A stretch of 35,022 nt of DNA, taken from Cerioporus squamosus (taxonomy: Eukaryota; Basidiomycota; Agaricomycetes; Polyporales; Polyporaceae). The first letter of the stretch is position 1. Each line of letters begins with the position of its first letter. The notes beneath the pieces were generated by a model. That model saw only the letters and a program-made list of their open reading frames with translations, had not been told where the DNA came from and ran no database searches. The stretch is taken from the NCBI GenBank assembly GCA_022592435.1, contig JABYQS010000291.1, positions 1-35,022 on the forward strand, in the 5' to 3' direction. Position numbers and translations under genes: made by a program. This document shows, in pieces, positions 22,924 through 33,126 of this stretch.

Positions 22924-25657
22924 ATGAACGTCATGAACTCCCCCGTCGACTTCCGCGCGCACGACGACCATCTCAAGGACCTCCTGGGCCAGCGTGCCGC
23001 CCGCGCAGACCTCCATGGCCGCTACCCCTCCCTCTCAGAGTTCTCAGACTCGCCCTCGGTCTACAGCCATGCCCACTTCTCCCCACGCCCGCCAGACCGG
23101 CCCACTCTCGACGGCCACTCCCACTCCTTCCGCTTCCCCCAGAGTCCAAAGGTGTACAGTCCTTCCATTTCAGACTCTCCCCGCTCCCCCATCTCCGACC
23201 GAGAACGCCTCGCTATCCCCAATGCGAGCAGCCTTGACCTCGACGACGATCCCCGCTCCTCGGCCGACCTCAACAGCCTGCACGACTACGAGGACGACTC
23301 GCCGACCGAGGAGGAAGAAGAGCTGCCCACAGTGAACATCGGGCCCAAAATGCGCTTCCACTCTCCGGCGCCTTGGGAGGAAGACGAGGCGGACGCGAAG
23401 AGCGTCGTCGACGAGCCTCCGAGGCGTTCCAAGAAGAAGGCCGACACGGGCAAGAAGGGCTGGCCGCTCTCCAAAGCCAACCCCAGTGAGTCCCGTCCGA
23501 GCAACGAGTCCTCCCGTTCCGGCAGTGGCAAGGGCAAGCAGTCCTTTGACGCCGCATCTACTTTCTCCGCCAACGGCGCCCTCGCGTACGTGCCTGAAAC
23601 GCTCCCCGTGTTGCCAGTTATCGCTGAAATAACCATGTTGCTGCAGCGCGCTCGCCCAAGCCTCCATGTCCTCGACCTCGCTGGGTGTGCAGCAGTCGCC
23701 CCATTCCCTCCGCGACAAGCTCTCGCTCCCTCGCCTGCGCTCCCGTACTCCCTCGAACGTCGGTCTTGTTGATGCCCGCTCGCCCTCGCACGCCTCTCCC
23801 GTATCGCGCATCGCGACCCCTCCTCACGCGGACGTCTATCGAGACGATAGCTCGCTCCTTGGCCGCTCCTCTACCAGCTCGGGACCTCAGCATGAATACA
23901 GCCACCCGTATGCGAACCCGGACCTCGCACGTCTCGTCGATGACCTCCCTCTGCCATCCCCGAACCAGATGTCGTTTGGCGCAATTAGGAGCGATTCGAA
24001 CGCGACGCTCACAGACACTACTCCTAGCAGCAGCGTATCCCAGTTCCGTTCCACCACTACGTTCTCGATGACGCCCGGAACCTCGATGACCTCCGTGAAC
24101 CCCAGTCTGAACGACTCCACTTCCTCTCAACGCAGCATGGGAAGCAAGAGCATCGGCATATCTTCTCCCATGCCGGTCGATAAGTCCGCGCTTCATCCTG
24201 ACGCTCTTGGGAAGCTGAACGGCTACAGTCAGTCGCCGATCACCCCTGCCAGCGCAATGAGTCCGTTAGCCCGAAATCGTGACACGACCATCACCATGGG
24301 CGGTATCAACGCTTGGGAGAACACGGGCGGCGCGTTGAAGCTCATCTCTCTGCAGGAGGCGCAAGCGCAGGCCAGAGAAAGGGCCCGTAGCCAGACTGCA
24401 CACCCGACAATTTCGAGCCCCTTCGGCGGGCCCTCGAGACCACTGGTGCTCGAGACGGATCTTGATCCTCAGCGTGTCCAAGGGCGGGCGCGGTCGAGTA
24501 GCGCAGGTGGGAAGGGCAGGAGTGTGGTCGAGCCTCCGCGCGGACCGGGTGACTCTCCCGTCAGCGGCCCGACAAGGCAAGTGAACAGAAAGAAGAGCGG
24601 ATTCATGCGCCTGTTCAACGGCAAGGAGCGTGTCTCGCCCAGCTCCCCGCCGCCGCCGGTACCCTCATATCCCACTGACGCCTCCGCGCCGCCGCCGCCG
24701 CCACAATACGCTCGACCGCGTCAAGCATCCATCCACCGAGTCCCCGTCCCTTCGCTGTCTCCGAGTATTCTCGGCGACTCGGTTGGATCTGATGGCTTCA
24801 GCTCCGGGTCCCCCGCGGACTCGCCTCCCGAGTCCTCGTCTGGGTCATCCTCGTTGGCGTCGGGCGGCCTACGCGAGCAGCCACAGCTGAGTGCTCGTCG
24901 GAAGGTGCCCGACTTGTCGATCGTGACGACGTCGACGTCGATGAATTTGACTGTGAAGGCGCCGTACACTGCACCCTTGTCCGCGGGCTCATCAAGCGAT
25001 CTGAGCCACCACCACCATCTCACTCCCACGACGGCGGTGAACCGTCAAGAATATCGGTCGAATGGATCGTCGCCGAGCAGCGCGCCGCCGTCGAAGACGG
25101 ACTTTATCGGACTCAGCGTGCGGCCCATGTCCACGCTGTTCACGCGTGAGCTCAAGGAGCTGGCCGTCACGGAAGGCACGCGTCCGTCGCTCGAGGCCGA
25201 TACAGGCACGCCCACGACTGCGACCACTGCAATCTCCCCGCTCAGCCCGGACTTCCCTGGGACGAAGTCGCTGGGGTACGGTGGCCGCTCGAGCGACGAG
25301 AAGTCGGGCCACCACATCTCCATCGCGCAGGATGATCGCGATCAGTCGAGCGTCATCCAGGCCTTGCAGGAGCAGATCCTCTCGACGCGTCGGGCGTGGC
25401 AGCGCCAGATCTGGGAGCTCGAGGGCCAGGTGCGGGACCTCAAGGCCGAGGTGGAGGAGCTGCGCGCCGCAGATGGCCAGAGCGAGTACTGCGCGGCATG
25501 TGGACGTGGCGGGGTCGGCCACATCCCTAGCCACGATGATGTCGGAAATGGGAGGACGCTGGAGGGACTCAAGAAGGCGGGCGTGAAGGTCGGCGGGGTC
25601 GTGAACAGGCCTCGCGCCCGTACCGGCGTCGGCTCGCGCTTTGCAAGTGGCACGTAG
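22924..25657 (+). CDS. Uncharacterised Ser/Pro-rich protein with C-terminal coiled coil and CxxC
   Basis: Two exons (22924-23585 and 23647-25657) give 890 residues. I cannot name the family. Most of the chain is low-complexity: Ser, Pro, Asp and Arg with repeated SP and PS pairs, an acidic patch (EEEEELP) near 135, and a proline-rich stretch near 555-580. A short basic-hydrophobic motif, KKSGFMRLFNGKE, is at about 536-548. The ordered part is near the C-terminus: about 790-830 is a heptad-like helix containing RAWQRQIWELEGQVRDLKAE, followed at about 836 by CAACGRGG, a CxxC that could bind zinc or be structural. No signal peptide, membrane segment or catalytic motif is visible. Ser/Pro richness suggests a phosphorylated scaffold, but that is inference only. 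It starts at the first ATG of the frame. The intron is in a consistent phase, and the second exon is open for over 2 kb, supporting a real gene. Confidence 0.82.
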
Positions 25658-27002
25658 ATGGCCCACGACGACCTCTCATGTCTACCTCAGATCCACATCT
25701 TCAAGGTCTCGGATGGTTATGCGGCGGATCCCATACGATTAGGGTGCGTGCACGGACGCTCTTTCATGTCTTGGTCCTGTCTTTGTGTCCGTCTCTCCGC
25801 ACTCTCCCGCATCCGCATCCACATCCATATCCGCATCTGCATACGTGCATACGTTCACTGTCTGTTCAGTATCTTGGTCGCTCCTTGTGGATAGACCGGC
25901 CGGGTCTGAGACCGCGCGTCGCGAGGGACACTCCCACTCTCACTCTCATACTCCCTTCCACTCTCCTTTTCCCTTTCGCTCCCACTCTCATCACTCCTTC
26001 GATCTTGTCCTGTCTTGTCTTGGTCCTTGTTTATTCCTATTATCTGTGTAATATCGCAACCCACCACCCCACCTCCCCGTCACACCACACACACTCGTTC
26101 TATGCGCGCAAAGTCATCGCGCCTTGCAAAGCCTACCTACTCCCCACGATCTCGCCGTCCTTTCCCCGATGTTCGATATTCGATATTATTTCCGGCAACC
26201 GATACCACCCACCATGGTCAGTACATAGAGTATCCGCTGTACTTAGTAATATGTGTTCAGTACTGTCTGTTCGTCCGTCCCGCCCATTCATCATCCATCC
26301 CCCATCTCTCGGATCTCATTGCACGCCTCCTGCCTACATACGTCGTTCCCTTCAGCCTTCCCGGTCACCCTGGCTGGTAGATACTCATCTCTCGCCTCCT
26401 GGCTCTTTCGTTCCTTTTTGATCTGTGTATAAGCTCTGGTCTTACCTTGGAGTCGCCGGATCCGAGTCGCTCCTGCATACTACTACTTCACATGGGTGGC
26501 CATATGTAGATGTTGTTGTACACGTACTGGCGGATGTTGTTCGGGATTCGTGCAATGTGCATGTTGAAATGGGTCGGACTGCTTAGCAACTTGAGCAACT
26601 CAGAGTCAAAGTATGTACTCGAGTCGGTAGGCAGCGCATTGATTGGGTCGCTATCATATGTTGGCGCCCGGGTCGTGGCGGTGATCTCAGACTTACTACT
26701 TGACTCCTGGGAAGGCTAGTACTAGTAGTTGAGGCTAACCATCGGTGAGACTGGCCCTTGACGTCGTCCCAATACTGTATCTTCCCCCACTCCTCGACAA
26801 CATAGCTGTCAGACATCTAATCCGATGCACCACCTATGGCCTTGTCGCTCCTCCACACCAACGTCGGAGACAATCGTGTTCCTGCAGATGGAAACTCACA
26901 TGATGTGTTCGCATGACTTATATATGGGGCTTAGAGTATGCAAGGGTATGTATACATGAGTCGTTCATGTTCAGAGACGCAGCAAGCCATAGTCCCAGTC
27001 CA
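25658..27002. other. Convergent intergenic region with C/T-rich low-complexity sequence
   Basis: 1,345 bases between the uncharacterised gene (+) and the Sec39-like gene (-). The stretch at about 25790-25860 is a degenerate CATCCN-type hexamer repeat, and 25925-26110 is strongly C/T-rich. A 247-codon open frame at 25678-26421 is a by-product of that composition (His, Pro, Ser and Leu-rich). No RNA gene is recognised. Confidence 0.45.
25790..25860. repeat. Degenerate CATCCN / CATATC microsatellite
   Basis: Tandem variants of a six-base unit (CATCCG, CATCCA, CATCCA, TATCCG, CATCTG, CATACG) run through this stretch, probably within the 3' UTR of the preceding gene. The copies are imperfect, so it looks old or lightly expanded. 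Confidence 0.5.
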
Positions 27003-30000
27003 TCACTCATCATCCGCGCCCAGGAGCCATCCGAGACCCTTCTGCAAAACCCGAGACGCCTGCTCGGAGACGACATGCGCACCATCTGCCGCACGCGTCC
27101 TGCTCCCGCTCCGTGACCTGTCAGACGCCTCCGACAAGTATGTGCGGCCCCTGCCCGCCAGGGAGAACGGTATGTTCGCAGCCACGCGGTGGAAAGCCTC
27201 GTTCGCAAAGTTGGGCGAGGCGGGCATATGCATCTGCATGTTCTGCAGACGGCTTGCAAGCGACGACGCGACGGCATCCACCCCGCTGACGCGCTCCCGA
27301 GATGCACGTACACGCTGAGTGCCGTGTTTCCTGGACGCGAGAGCCTCGCGACGCTCTGCGATGTCCTCCTCCTCGAGCACTCGCCAAGACGACAGGATGT
27401 CCGGGAGCTTCTCCGCAGGGCAGAACTCCAGCGCACGGCCTAAGAGGACGAGTTTCTTCTGGACGTCGGGGAACTCGGGATGTCGTCCGAGCTGGGAGCA
27501 CGTCACCCAGCAGACCTCGCTCGCCTCCTGGATGCTGGGATCATCGGAGCCGAGAGGATTGGACGAGCGCAAGAGGAGGACGGTATCAACCATCTTCTCG
27601 CTCGTCTCGTAGGCTCGCGTGAAATCGTCCATCTGAAGCGCCGTCTCCGCGAGCATCGCGAGCGTCTTGACTTCGGCGACGATGTCTCCGCGGAACCCAA
27701 GCTTATGAACGAGGTCGAGGATGACTTCGGTGTGCTTGTATGCATCGTTGTTGCTAGAGAGGACGCGGGAGATCAGGGAGAGCCGGTCCTTCGTCAAGCG
27801 GATCTCGATGGGTGAAATAGGAATTCCAGGACGTGACATCAGGTTGAACGAACAGAGCCGAGACGTTGCTTCGATGAACTCCTTCTCTTGCACGATCCGG
27901 TCCGAAGGCGCTGGGACGTCGAGACTAAGGCCGCTTGCTCAACATGTTGTCCAATCCGATAGGAGAAACGGCACGTACCAGTCGTAGGCCAGCTTCATGT
28001 CGCCGAAATGATAGTTACCTGACGTCGCATTGTCGTAGAACTCCTGCGAGCACGTCAGGCAGATGTCTTCGATTACTTGATGGTCAAGCGATCCCTGCAG
28101 ACTCGGCGAGTGCAGCAGCTCTTTCGCGATATCGAAGTCTAGGGTGGTACTACCGTTAGTTGTAACGTTTGGCAGTAGATGATCGACACACTCACTGCCT
28201 GTACTGAGAAGACCGCTGAAGAAGATGCGGATGATGTCATCTCGCGACAAGAGGCAGAACGCGCTCCTAGACTCAGGCTCGCCAGTACCTGCAAGTTTAA
28301 GCATATCTTCCAAGAGCCATTCCCAATCCTCCTGCGTATCGAGCTTGTCGTCAGCTGCATTCGCTCTCCTCGCCATGCGGTTTGCTCGAGAACGCTGTTC
28401 AGCGATGTTCGAGTTGCTCTGCAGGAACCATCCCAAAGGAGCTGCGACACTCCATCGCGCCAGAATCTCCCCGGACTCAAGGTGGACGTCCAGCACGTCC
28501 AGCGCTTTCGAGAGCGAGGTCATGGGCAAAGGCTTAAAGAACAGGAGCAAGTCAGAAGGCGTAGCACGGGGGCGAGAGGTGGAAGGGGTGACGAAATCGC
28601 CGAGGGAGGCAATGGTAGTGTCGGTCTCGTCGGCCTCGTCTTCGTCCTCTGGCGTGTCCCATGCGGGCAAACACTCGAAGATACGGCTCATGGTAGGCCA
28701 CTCATCCAGGCTCTCACTCCCGTATAAGCACGCGAGAGCGAGACGCGCCATATCCTCGTCGTCCTTGATGATCCGCTGACCTGGCGACATGGTCGGTTTG
28801 GATGCCTCGAAGATCGCCGCGACAATGTCCAAGGGCGCACTCAAGATGTAGTCGTAGAGTAACCGTGTAGGGAGGGTTGGATCTGGGTTGCCCGCACGTT
28901 CCGCGCGCAATTCAAGCACGAAGAGGTACGGCATAACAAGCTTCTGGATGTCACTGGCGACGGTTTCCTCCGTCGAGTGCGCGAGGTACGCGCGGATGAC
29001 ATCCGCGGGTTCCATGGAACGCCATCTTTCCAGCGACCAGTCCTCCGCCGCGCTCTGCTCCCCTTGGGGTGCATCGTAGACAAGGCGCGCTATGAGACTG
29101 AGCTCTTCGCCCACCTCATCCAACCCTGGCACGCCTTGCGAGGCTGCGTGTTGTACGAGGACCAGCGCGGCGTCCACCATCCCGGTGGAAGAGAGCACAT
29201 GGTCTATTCTGCGAAGGTACCATTCGGATAGTTCGGAGGCGGTCAAAGGCTCAGAAGAGGAGGGAATATGAAGGGAAGGACGGTCCGCGGGGAATAGTGA
29301 GAGCGCGGTACCGCATTCCTCCAGTGCGCGATTGCATTCTGGAAACTCTGTGAAGTCCGGTTCCTCTCGCCATGGGCTGGGCTGCGGTCGTGATTCTAAC
29401 CCCGAAGAGGAGTCGCAGGTTGGCAACAGGTCCCTGTAGTCCGATGCGAGAGCATACTCCGGTATGGAGTCCATAATGGTGAAGCGAACGGGCCATAGTA
29501 CCGCGCCATGTCGGTGGAGGAGTATCCGGAGCGCGGCGAAGTATTCCTGCGCGGCGAGGAGACAAGCTGTCTCTTCCAGTCTCGTAGTCAGGAAAGCAGA
29601 GAGAGGTAGGGGGGCTTTGCCGGGTTTTGTTGCCGGTTGAGCTGGAGGCGCAGACTCGTCTGCCCAAGGGTCGTCCTCCCACTCCGCGTCGACCGCATCC
29701 TCTTCGCTCTCGTCCTCCACCGGGGCCTCCCTACAGATCTCCACCCATGTTTTCAGTCTGTCCAGCCGTTCCAGTAACACAGCGCGAATCCTGCACAGCT
29801 GCGAGTCCACCGGCTCGTCGCTGAAGTACGAGACGAGTGACACATGCCGCTCCCGCTCCGAGCCGCCCTCCGTCTCCTGGTCCTCCTCTGCTTCACCATC
29901 ACTTCCTGAAGCAGGCACCACGCGTGCTGCAGTGAGCCGGGCACGTTGTGCTGCTGCCGAGGTGCGCTCAACCCCGAGGTCGAGTAGGGCCTTCTGGACT

Positions 30001-30164
30001 GTCGCGTCATCAAGAATGCGGTCGACACATGCAGCGGATACCCAGAGGTCGTCAGAGATGGGTTGCAACAGGGTTTCTACATCGTCCAAGGAGAGTTCAT
30101 CATCCGAGAGAGCTGTCCATTGTGCTGAGGGGTCCGGAGCTGAAGAGGTGGTGGCGGTCGACAT
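27003..30164 (-). CDS. Sec39-domain protein (Dsl1-complex / NBAS-like tether subunit)
   Basis: Two exons, read from 30164 downwards: 27979-30164 and 27003-27924, giving 1,035 residues, with one 54-base intron in matching phase. The chain is almost wholly helical, with an acidic insert near 160-190 (EEDAVDAEWEDDPWADE). The most family-like part spans the exon junction, C...LDVPAPSDRIVQEKEF followed by IEATSRLCSFNL, then PISPIEIRLTKDRL and LVHKLGF. These match the Sec39 domain shared by yeast Sec39/Dsl3 and animal NBAS. In yeasts Sec39 joins Dsl1 and Tip20 at the ER and tethers COPI vesicles coming back from the Golgi. The Ser/Arg-rich C-terminal tail is probably disordered. No break is seen. 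The Dsl1 role is inferred from the family. Confidence 0.86.
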
Positions 30165-30485
30165 CCGAGAGAGGCGAAGACACGTGCAAACGTGTACAGT
30201 CTGCTATGACGTGGGCGGCAGTCGCGTCTGCGTGCGTTAGGACGGTACATATTACCCAGAGGCTACCACCATTTGCCACGCACACTCTGGATGACATCGA
30301 AGGACATGGAAGAATAGATTACATGCAATGCAGAGGTGTACAGGAAGCATCCAATAACCCAGAGAGACCTCTCCCAAACCAGATTGCGCGACATGCATCT
30401 CTCTCGCGCTTTGGGCACGGTCGAGCACTTCATATCCGACCCAAAACGCACTCCGAGATACCCCGCGCAGTAACGGCAGACCGTA
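30165..30485. other. Short intergenic region between NIP7 and the Sec39-like gene
   Basis: 321 bases holding the NIP7 3' UTR and the promoter of the Sec39-like gene, both on the minus strand. In-frame extension of NIP7 exon 5 across its last intron would read into this region. This is treated as intron read-through, not coding. Confidence 0.45.
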
Positions 30486-31285
30486 TCAAAACAACGTTTC
30501 CTGTAACAATGCACGTCAGTAGCGTAACAACACTCGCGCACGAGATTACTCACTTCGTCTCGGAGGTATTCTCCGACGTCGCTGGAGGATGAGTTCAATA
30601 AGTTATAAAGGGTAGAACGAGTGCATGACGTACGCTTGGTGGAATACGATGATGGCGGTAGGATCGAGCTTCCGAGTGTCTACTGTTGATCTTGCAGTCA
30701 CACCGAAACCCTGCAGACGTGTAAGCATCAAGAAAGGGAGGAAATGAGGATGCGACGCACAAGTGGGATGTCATTCATGCTGAACACGACCACTCCTTGA
30801 TGCTCAGGCGTGTCCTCCGTTATGCGGCCCAGATGCGCCTTGAGTACGTGGTTGCCATACAAGAAGGGCATCTCGCCATTCGGCTTGATCCAAACCTGTA
30901 CGGCCGTAAGGGACCCGTCGTGCGCGACCTGACATGAGACAAACCTTGTACTTCGCGTACTGAGCAAGGTAGTCCAGCGCGGTGATATGAAGCTTGAACT
31001 TTCCGCCTTTTGTGAACTTGCCGAAGCAGGTCCCGAGGCTTACGAGGTTCGGTCGCGCGACGGAGATGGCTAGGCGCATGGACGATTCAGAGACATAAAA
31101 TACGCGATCCTTTTGGAGGCGGAAGCAATGGGGTTCATCTTGACGGTCAATGAGATGTACCAGGTTCTTGCCCTGACCTCGGGTGTGAATTTTTGTGAAC
31201 CTGGACAGACGCAAGAGGTACGCACGATGTAGTTTGCTAGCTTCGTAAAGACAGCCTTGCTCTCCTCTTCCGTAAGTGGGCGCAT
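30486..31285 (-). CDS. NIP7: NIP7, 60S ribosome biogenesis protein with PUA domain
   Basis: Six exons, read from 31285 downwards: 31226-31285 (60 nt), 30945-31172, 30761-30895, 30634-30710, 30554-30581 (28 nt) and 30486-30500 (15 nt). They give 180 residues, the usual NIP7 length. The protein begins [20 protein letters not shown], then [10 protein letters not shown] and [11 protein letters not shown], with [20 protein letters not shown] in the middle. The C-terminal PUA domain has [20 protein letters not shown] and GFGVTARST, and ends [15 protein letters not shown]7 acts in the nucleolus in 27S pre-rRNA processing and 60S assembly, and its PUA domain binds RNA. The last intron (53 bases) was set because the 15-nt final exon restores the conserved DExTLF ending. 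The gene is divergent from UreD with 224 bases between start codons. Confidence 0.96.
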
Positions 31286-31509
31286 TGCGAATGTTCAGAG
31301 TCTTCACAGTGCGGAAGCGAGAGGAGGTGCGTCAAGCAGCGTGCGCCGTGCAGCGAGCGCGTCCAAAAAGTTGTGTGGATCGGGCGGGCAGATCTGGGAG
31401 CCACGTGCGAGAATATTCACGCGAGACTCCCGGGCGCCTGCGCGTCGACCGCACTGGGACTCGGAGCCTGAGGAGGGACTCTCCCGATCTCCTTTACATT
31501 CCGTCGTCT
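31286..31509. promoter_or_regulatory. Shared divergent promoter region of NIP7 and UreD
   Basis: Only 224 bases separate the two start codons, so the core promoters and 5' UTRs of both genes must lie here or overlap the neighbour. No clear TATA box or named site is visible. Confidence 0.5.
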
Positions 31510-32473
31510 ATGGCACCCTCTAAGCTCGAACAAGGCCACGGACGTGTCGTCTTGAGAAGCGACGGACATGCGAACGTCTTCTCTGAGATGTCCGCGACGT
31601 ATCCTCTCAAACTGCTTTCACCGCAACTCCCGTCTTCCGATGTGTCGGTCGTGTATATGCTCAGCTATGGAGGCGGCCTCGTCGGTGGAGATCGGGTGCA
31701 ACTGGACGTCGAGGTGCACGATGGAGCTCGGTTAGCGATCCTGTCTCAAGTAAGTGAGTATCCTGACAGGACTCCGGACAATCGTTCACCGCGTGGTCCA
31801 TCCGAAGGGGTCTACCAAGGTCTTCAAAGCCAGACCAGGCCAACGCCTGTCTGCTCGTTCCAAACTTCAATCTGTCACAACGCAAAGGCTCGTCGTACGA
31901 GTCGCGCCAAGAAGCGCACTCTTCTTGCTGCCCGATCCCGTCACCTGCTTCCGTGCCGCCAAGTATCACCAGATCCAAACCTTCCGTCTATCAAAGGACT
32001 CTTCCGCGGTGCTACTCGACTGGTTAACGTCTGGACGCAAGTCTCTAGGAGAGGAATGGCTCTTCTCAAGGTATTTCAGCTTGAACGAAGTCTGGATCGA
32101 AGACAAGCGCGTTGCCAAGGATGCCATGCTACTCGAGGAACGCGACGTTCTCTCCGAGTCAGGACCGCTCACTCCTCGAACGCTCGCCGAATCCCTCGCG
32201 CCCTATTCCTGTTACGCGACACTCATCATGTACGGGCCGCTGCTTGAAGACACCATGCGCCACTTGACCACCGCGTACGGTGCAATCACGGTGTTCAAAC
32301 AACATGCACCTCCGCCCCTTCTTTGGTCGCTCAGTCCCATATGCGAAGGGCGTGGATGTGTGGTAAGGGTGGCGGCGCAGGAAACCGAACATGTCAAGAA
32401 CTGGATTGGGAGCGCTTTGAAAGATTTGGAGAGCGTCCTTGGCGTGGATGTCTATCGCAGAGCCTTCTCGTGA
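31510..32473 (+). CDS. Urease accessory protein UreD
   Basis: Two exons (31510-31749 and 31808-32473) give 301 residues. Near residues 52-60 is YGGGLVGGD, the conserved glycine motif of UreD/UreH. It is followed by LDVEVHDGARLAILSQ, and the second exon opens with GSTKVFKA, the expected continuation. Later blocks include LFLLPDPVTCFRAAKY, the segment GRKSLGEEWLFSRYFS, and a C-terminus with RVAAQE. UreD binds apo-urease and, with UreF and UreG, guides nickel insertion and lysine carbamylation in the active site in the cytosol. No urease, UreF or UreG gene is in this window, which is normal for fungi. The intron acceptor was placed at 31806-31807 because it restores the GSTKV motif in frame. The ATG at 31510 is preferred over an upstream in-frame ATG at 31276 that lies inside NIP7. 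Confidence 0.93.
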
Positions 32474-33126
32474 CCGCGCGGGGGTTACAGTATCATACTT
32501 CGTGTATGCTGCTGAGCTGCTCGACTGCAGGTGAGGCACTATATTGTCGTTGCTACGATGTGGGCGACATACTTACATCATTCAATTATCGTCGAAGTTC
32601 CCACCTGCCACTGCTGGCGACACCCGCACTTTGAACGGGGCTCCGCTCATACCTCGCGCCTGGCACCACGGATCGGTACGGTATTCATCCGCAGGGACCA
32701 CCCCAGAGACATGTAGGAACAATTCGAAGAGGCATCCTCACGATTGTGATGGTCCTCGTTGTGAAGCCAACGCAACAATGTACTGTACCTACATAGGTAA
32801 CCATACGACCTGCCAGCTTGAACGTGACTGAACATACTCACCTTCCATGCACTTATCGCAGGTGTATACGCAGACTCTTATCTCGGTAAACCCTTGGTAA
32901 CGCGCGCCTAGATATCTCTCGTGTATACCTAACTCCGCAATCCGGGGAACCCCACTTGGCACCTGGGGTCCAGTGACCTCTGTACATGCATGAGCCGACG
33001 TCCATGGAACAGATGTCCCAGCCCAGCCGTAATCTTCGGCAGGTACGTCCAACTTTGCCGCTTGCTATAAAGCCCTCACTCCAGACATCAAGACATTTGA
33101 CTCCACTCCCTAGACCCCCGTCAAGC
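32474..33126. other. Intergenic region between UreD and the MFS transporter
   Basis: 653 bases with the UreD 3' UTR and the transporter promoter. Apart from the TATA box at 33066-33072, nothing is recognised. Confidence 0.45.
33066..33072 (+). promoter_or_regulatory. TATA box of the MFS transporter gene
   Basis: A canonical TATAAAG lies 55 bases before the ATG at 33127. Its place supports that ATG as the start rather than the in-frame ATG at 32986 upstream of it. Confidence 0.55.

Noticed and set aside
25678..26421. 247-codon open frame on the + strand after the 890-residue protein gene
   Set aside because: It is built from C/T-rich and hexamer-repeat sequence and is rich in His, Pro, Ser and Leu. 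It has no motif and fits a 3' UTR better than a gene.
31276..31509. Upstream in-frame start for UreD at 31276
   Set aside because: It overlaps the NIP7 start on the other strand, and the added residues are unlike UreD. ATG 31510 precedes the conserved part directly.
32986..33126. Upstream in-frame start for the transporter at 32986
   Set aside because: A TATA box lies downstream of it at 33066-33072, and ATG 33127 gives a normal short cytosolic N-terminus.
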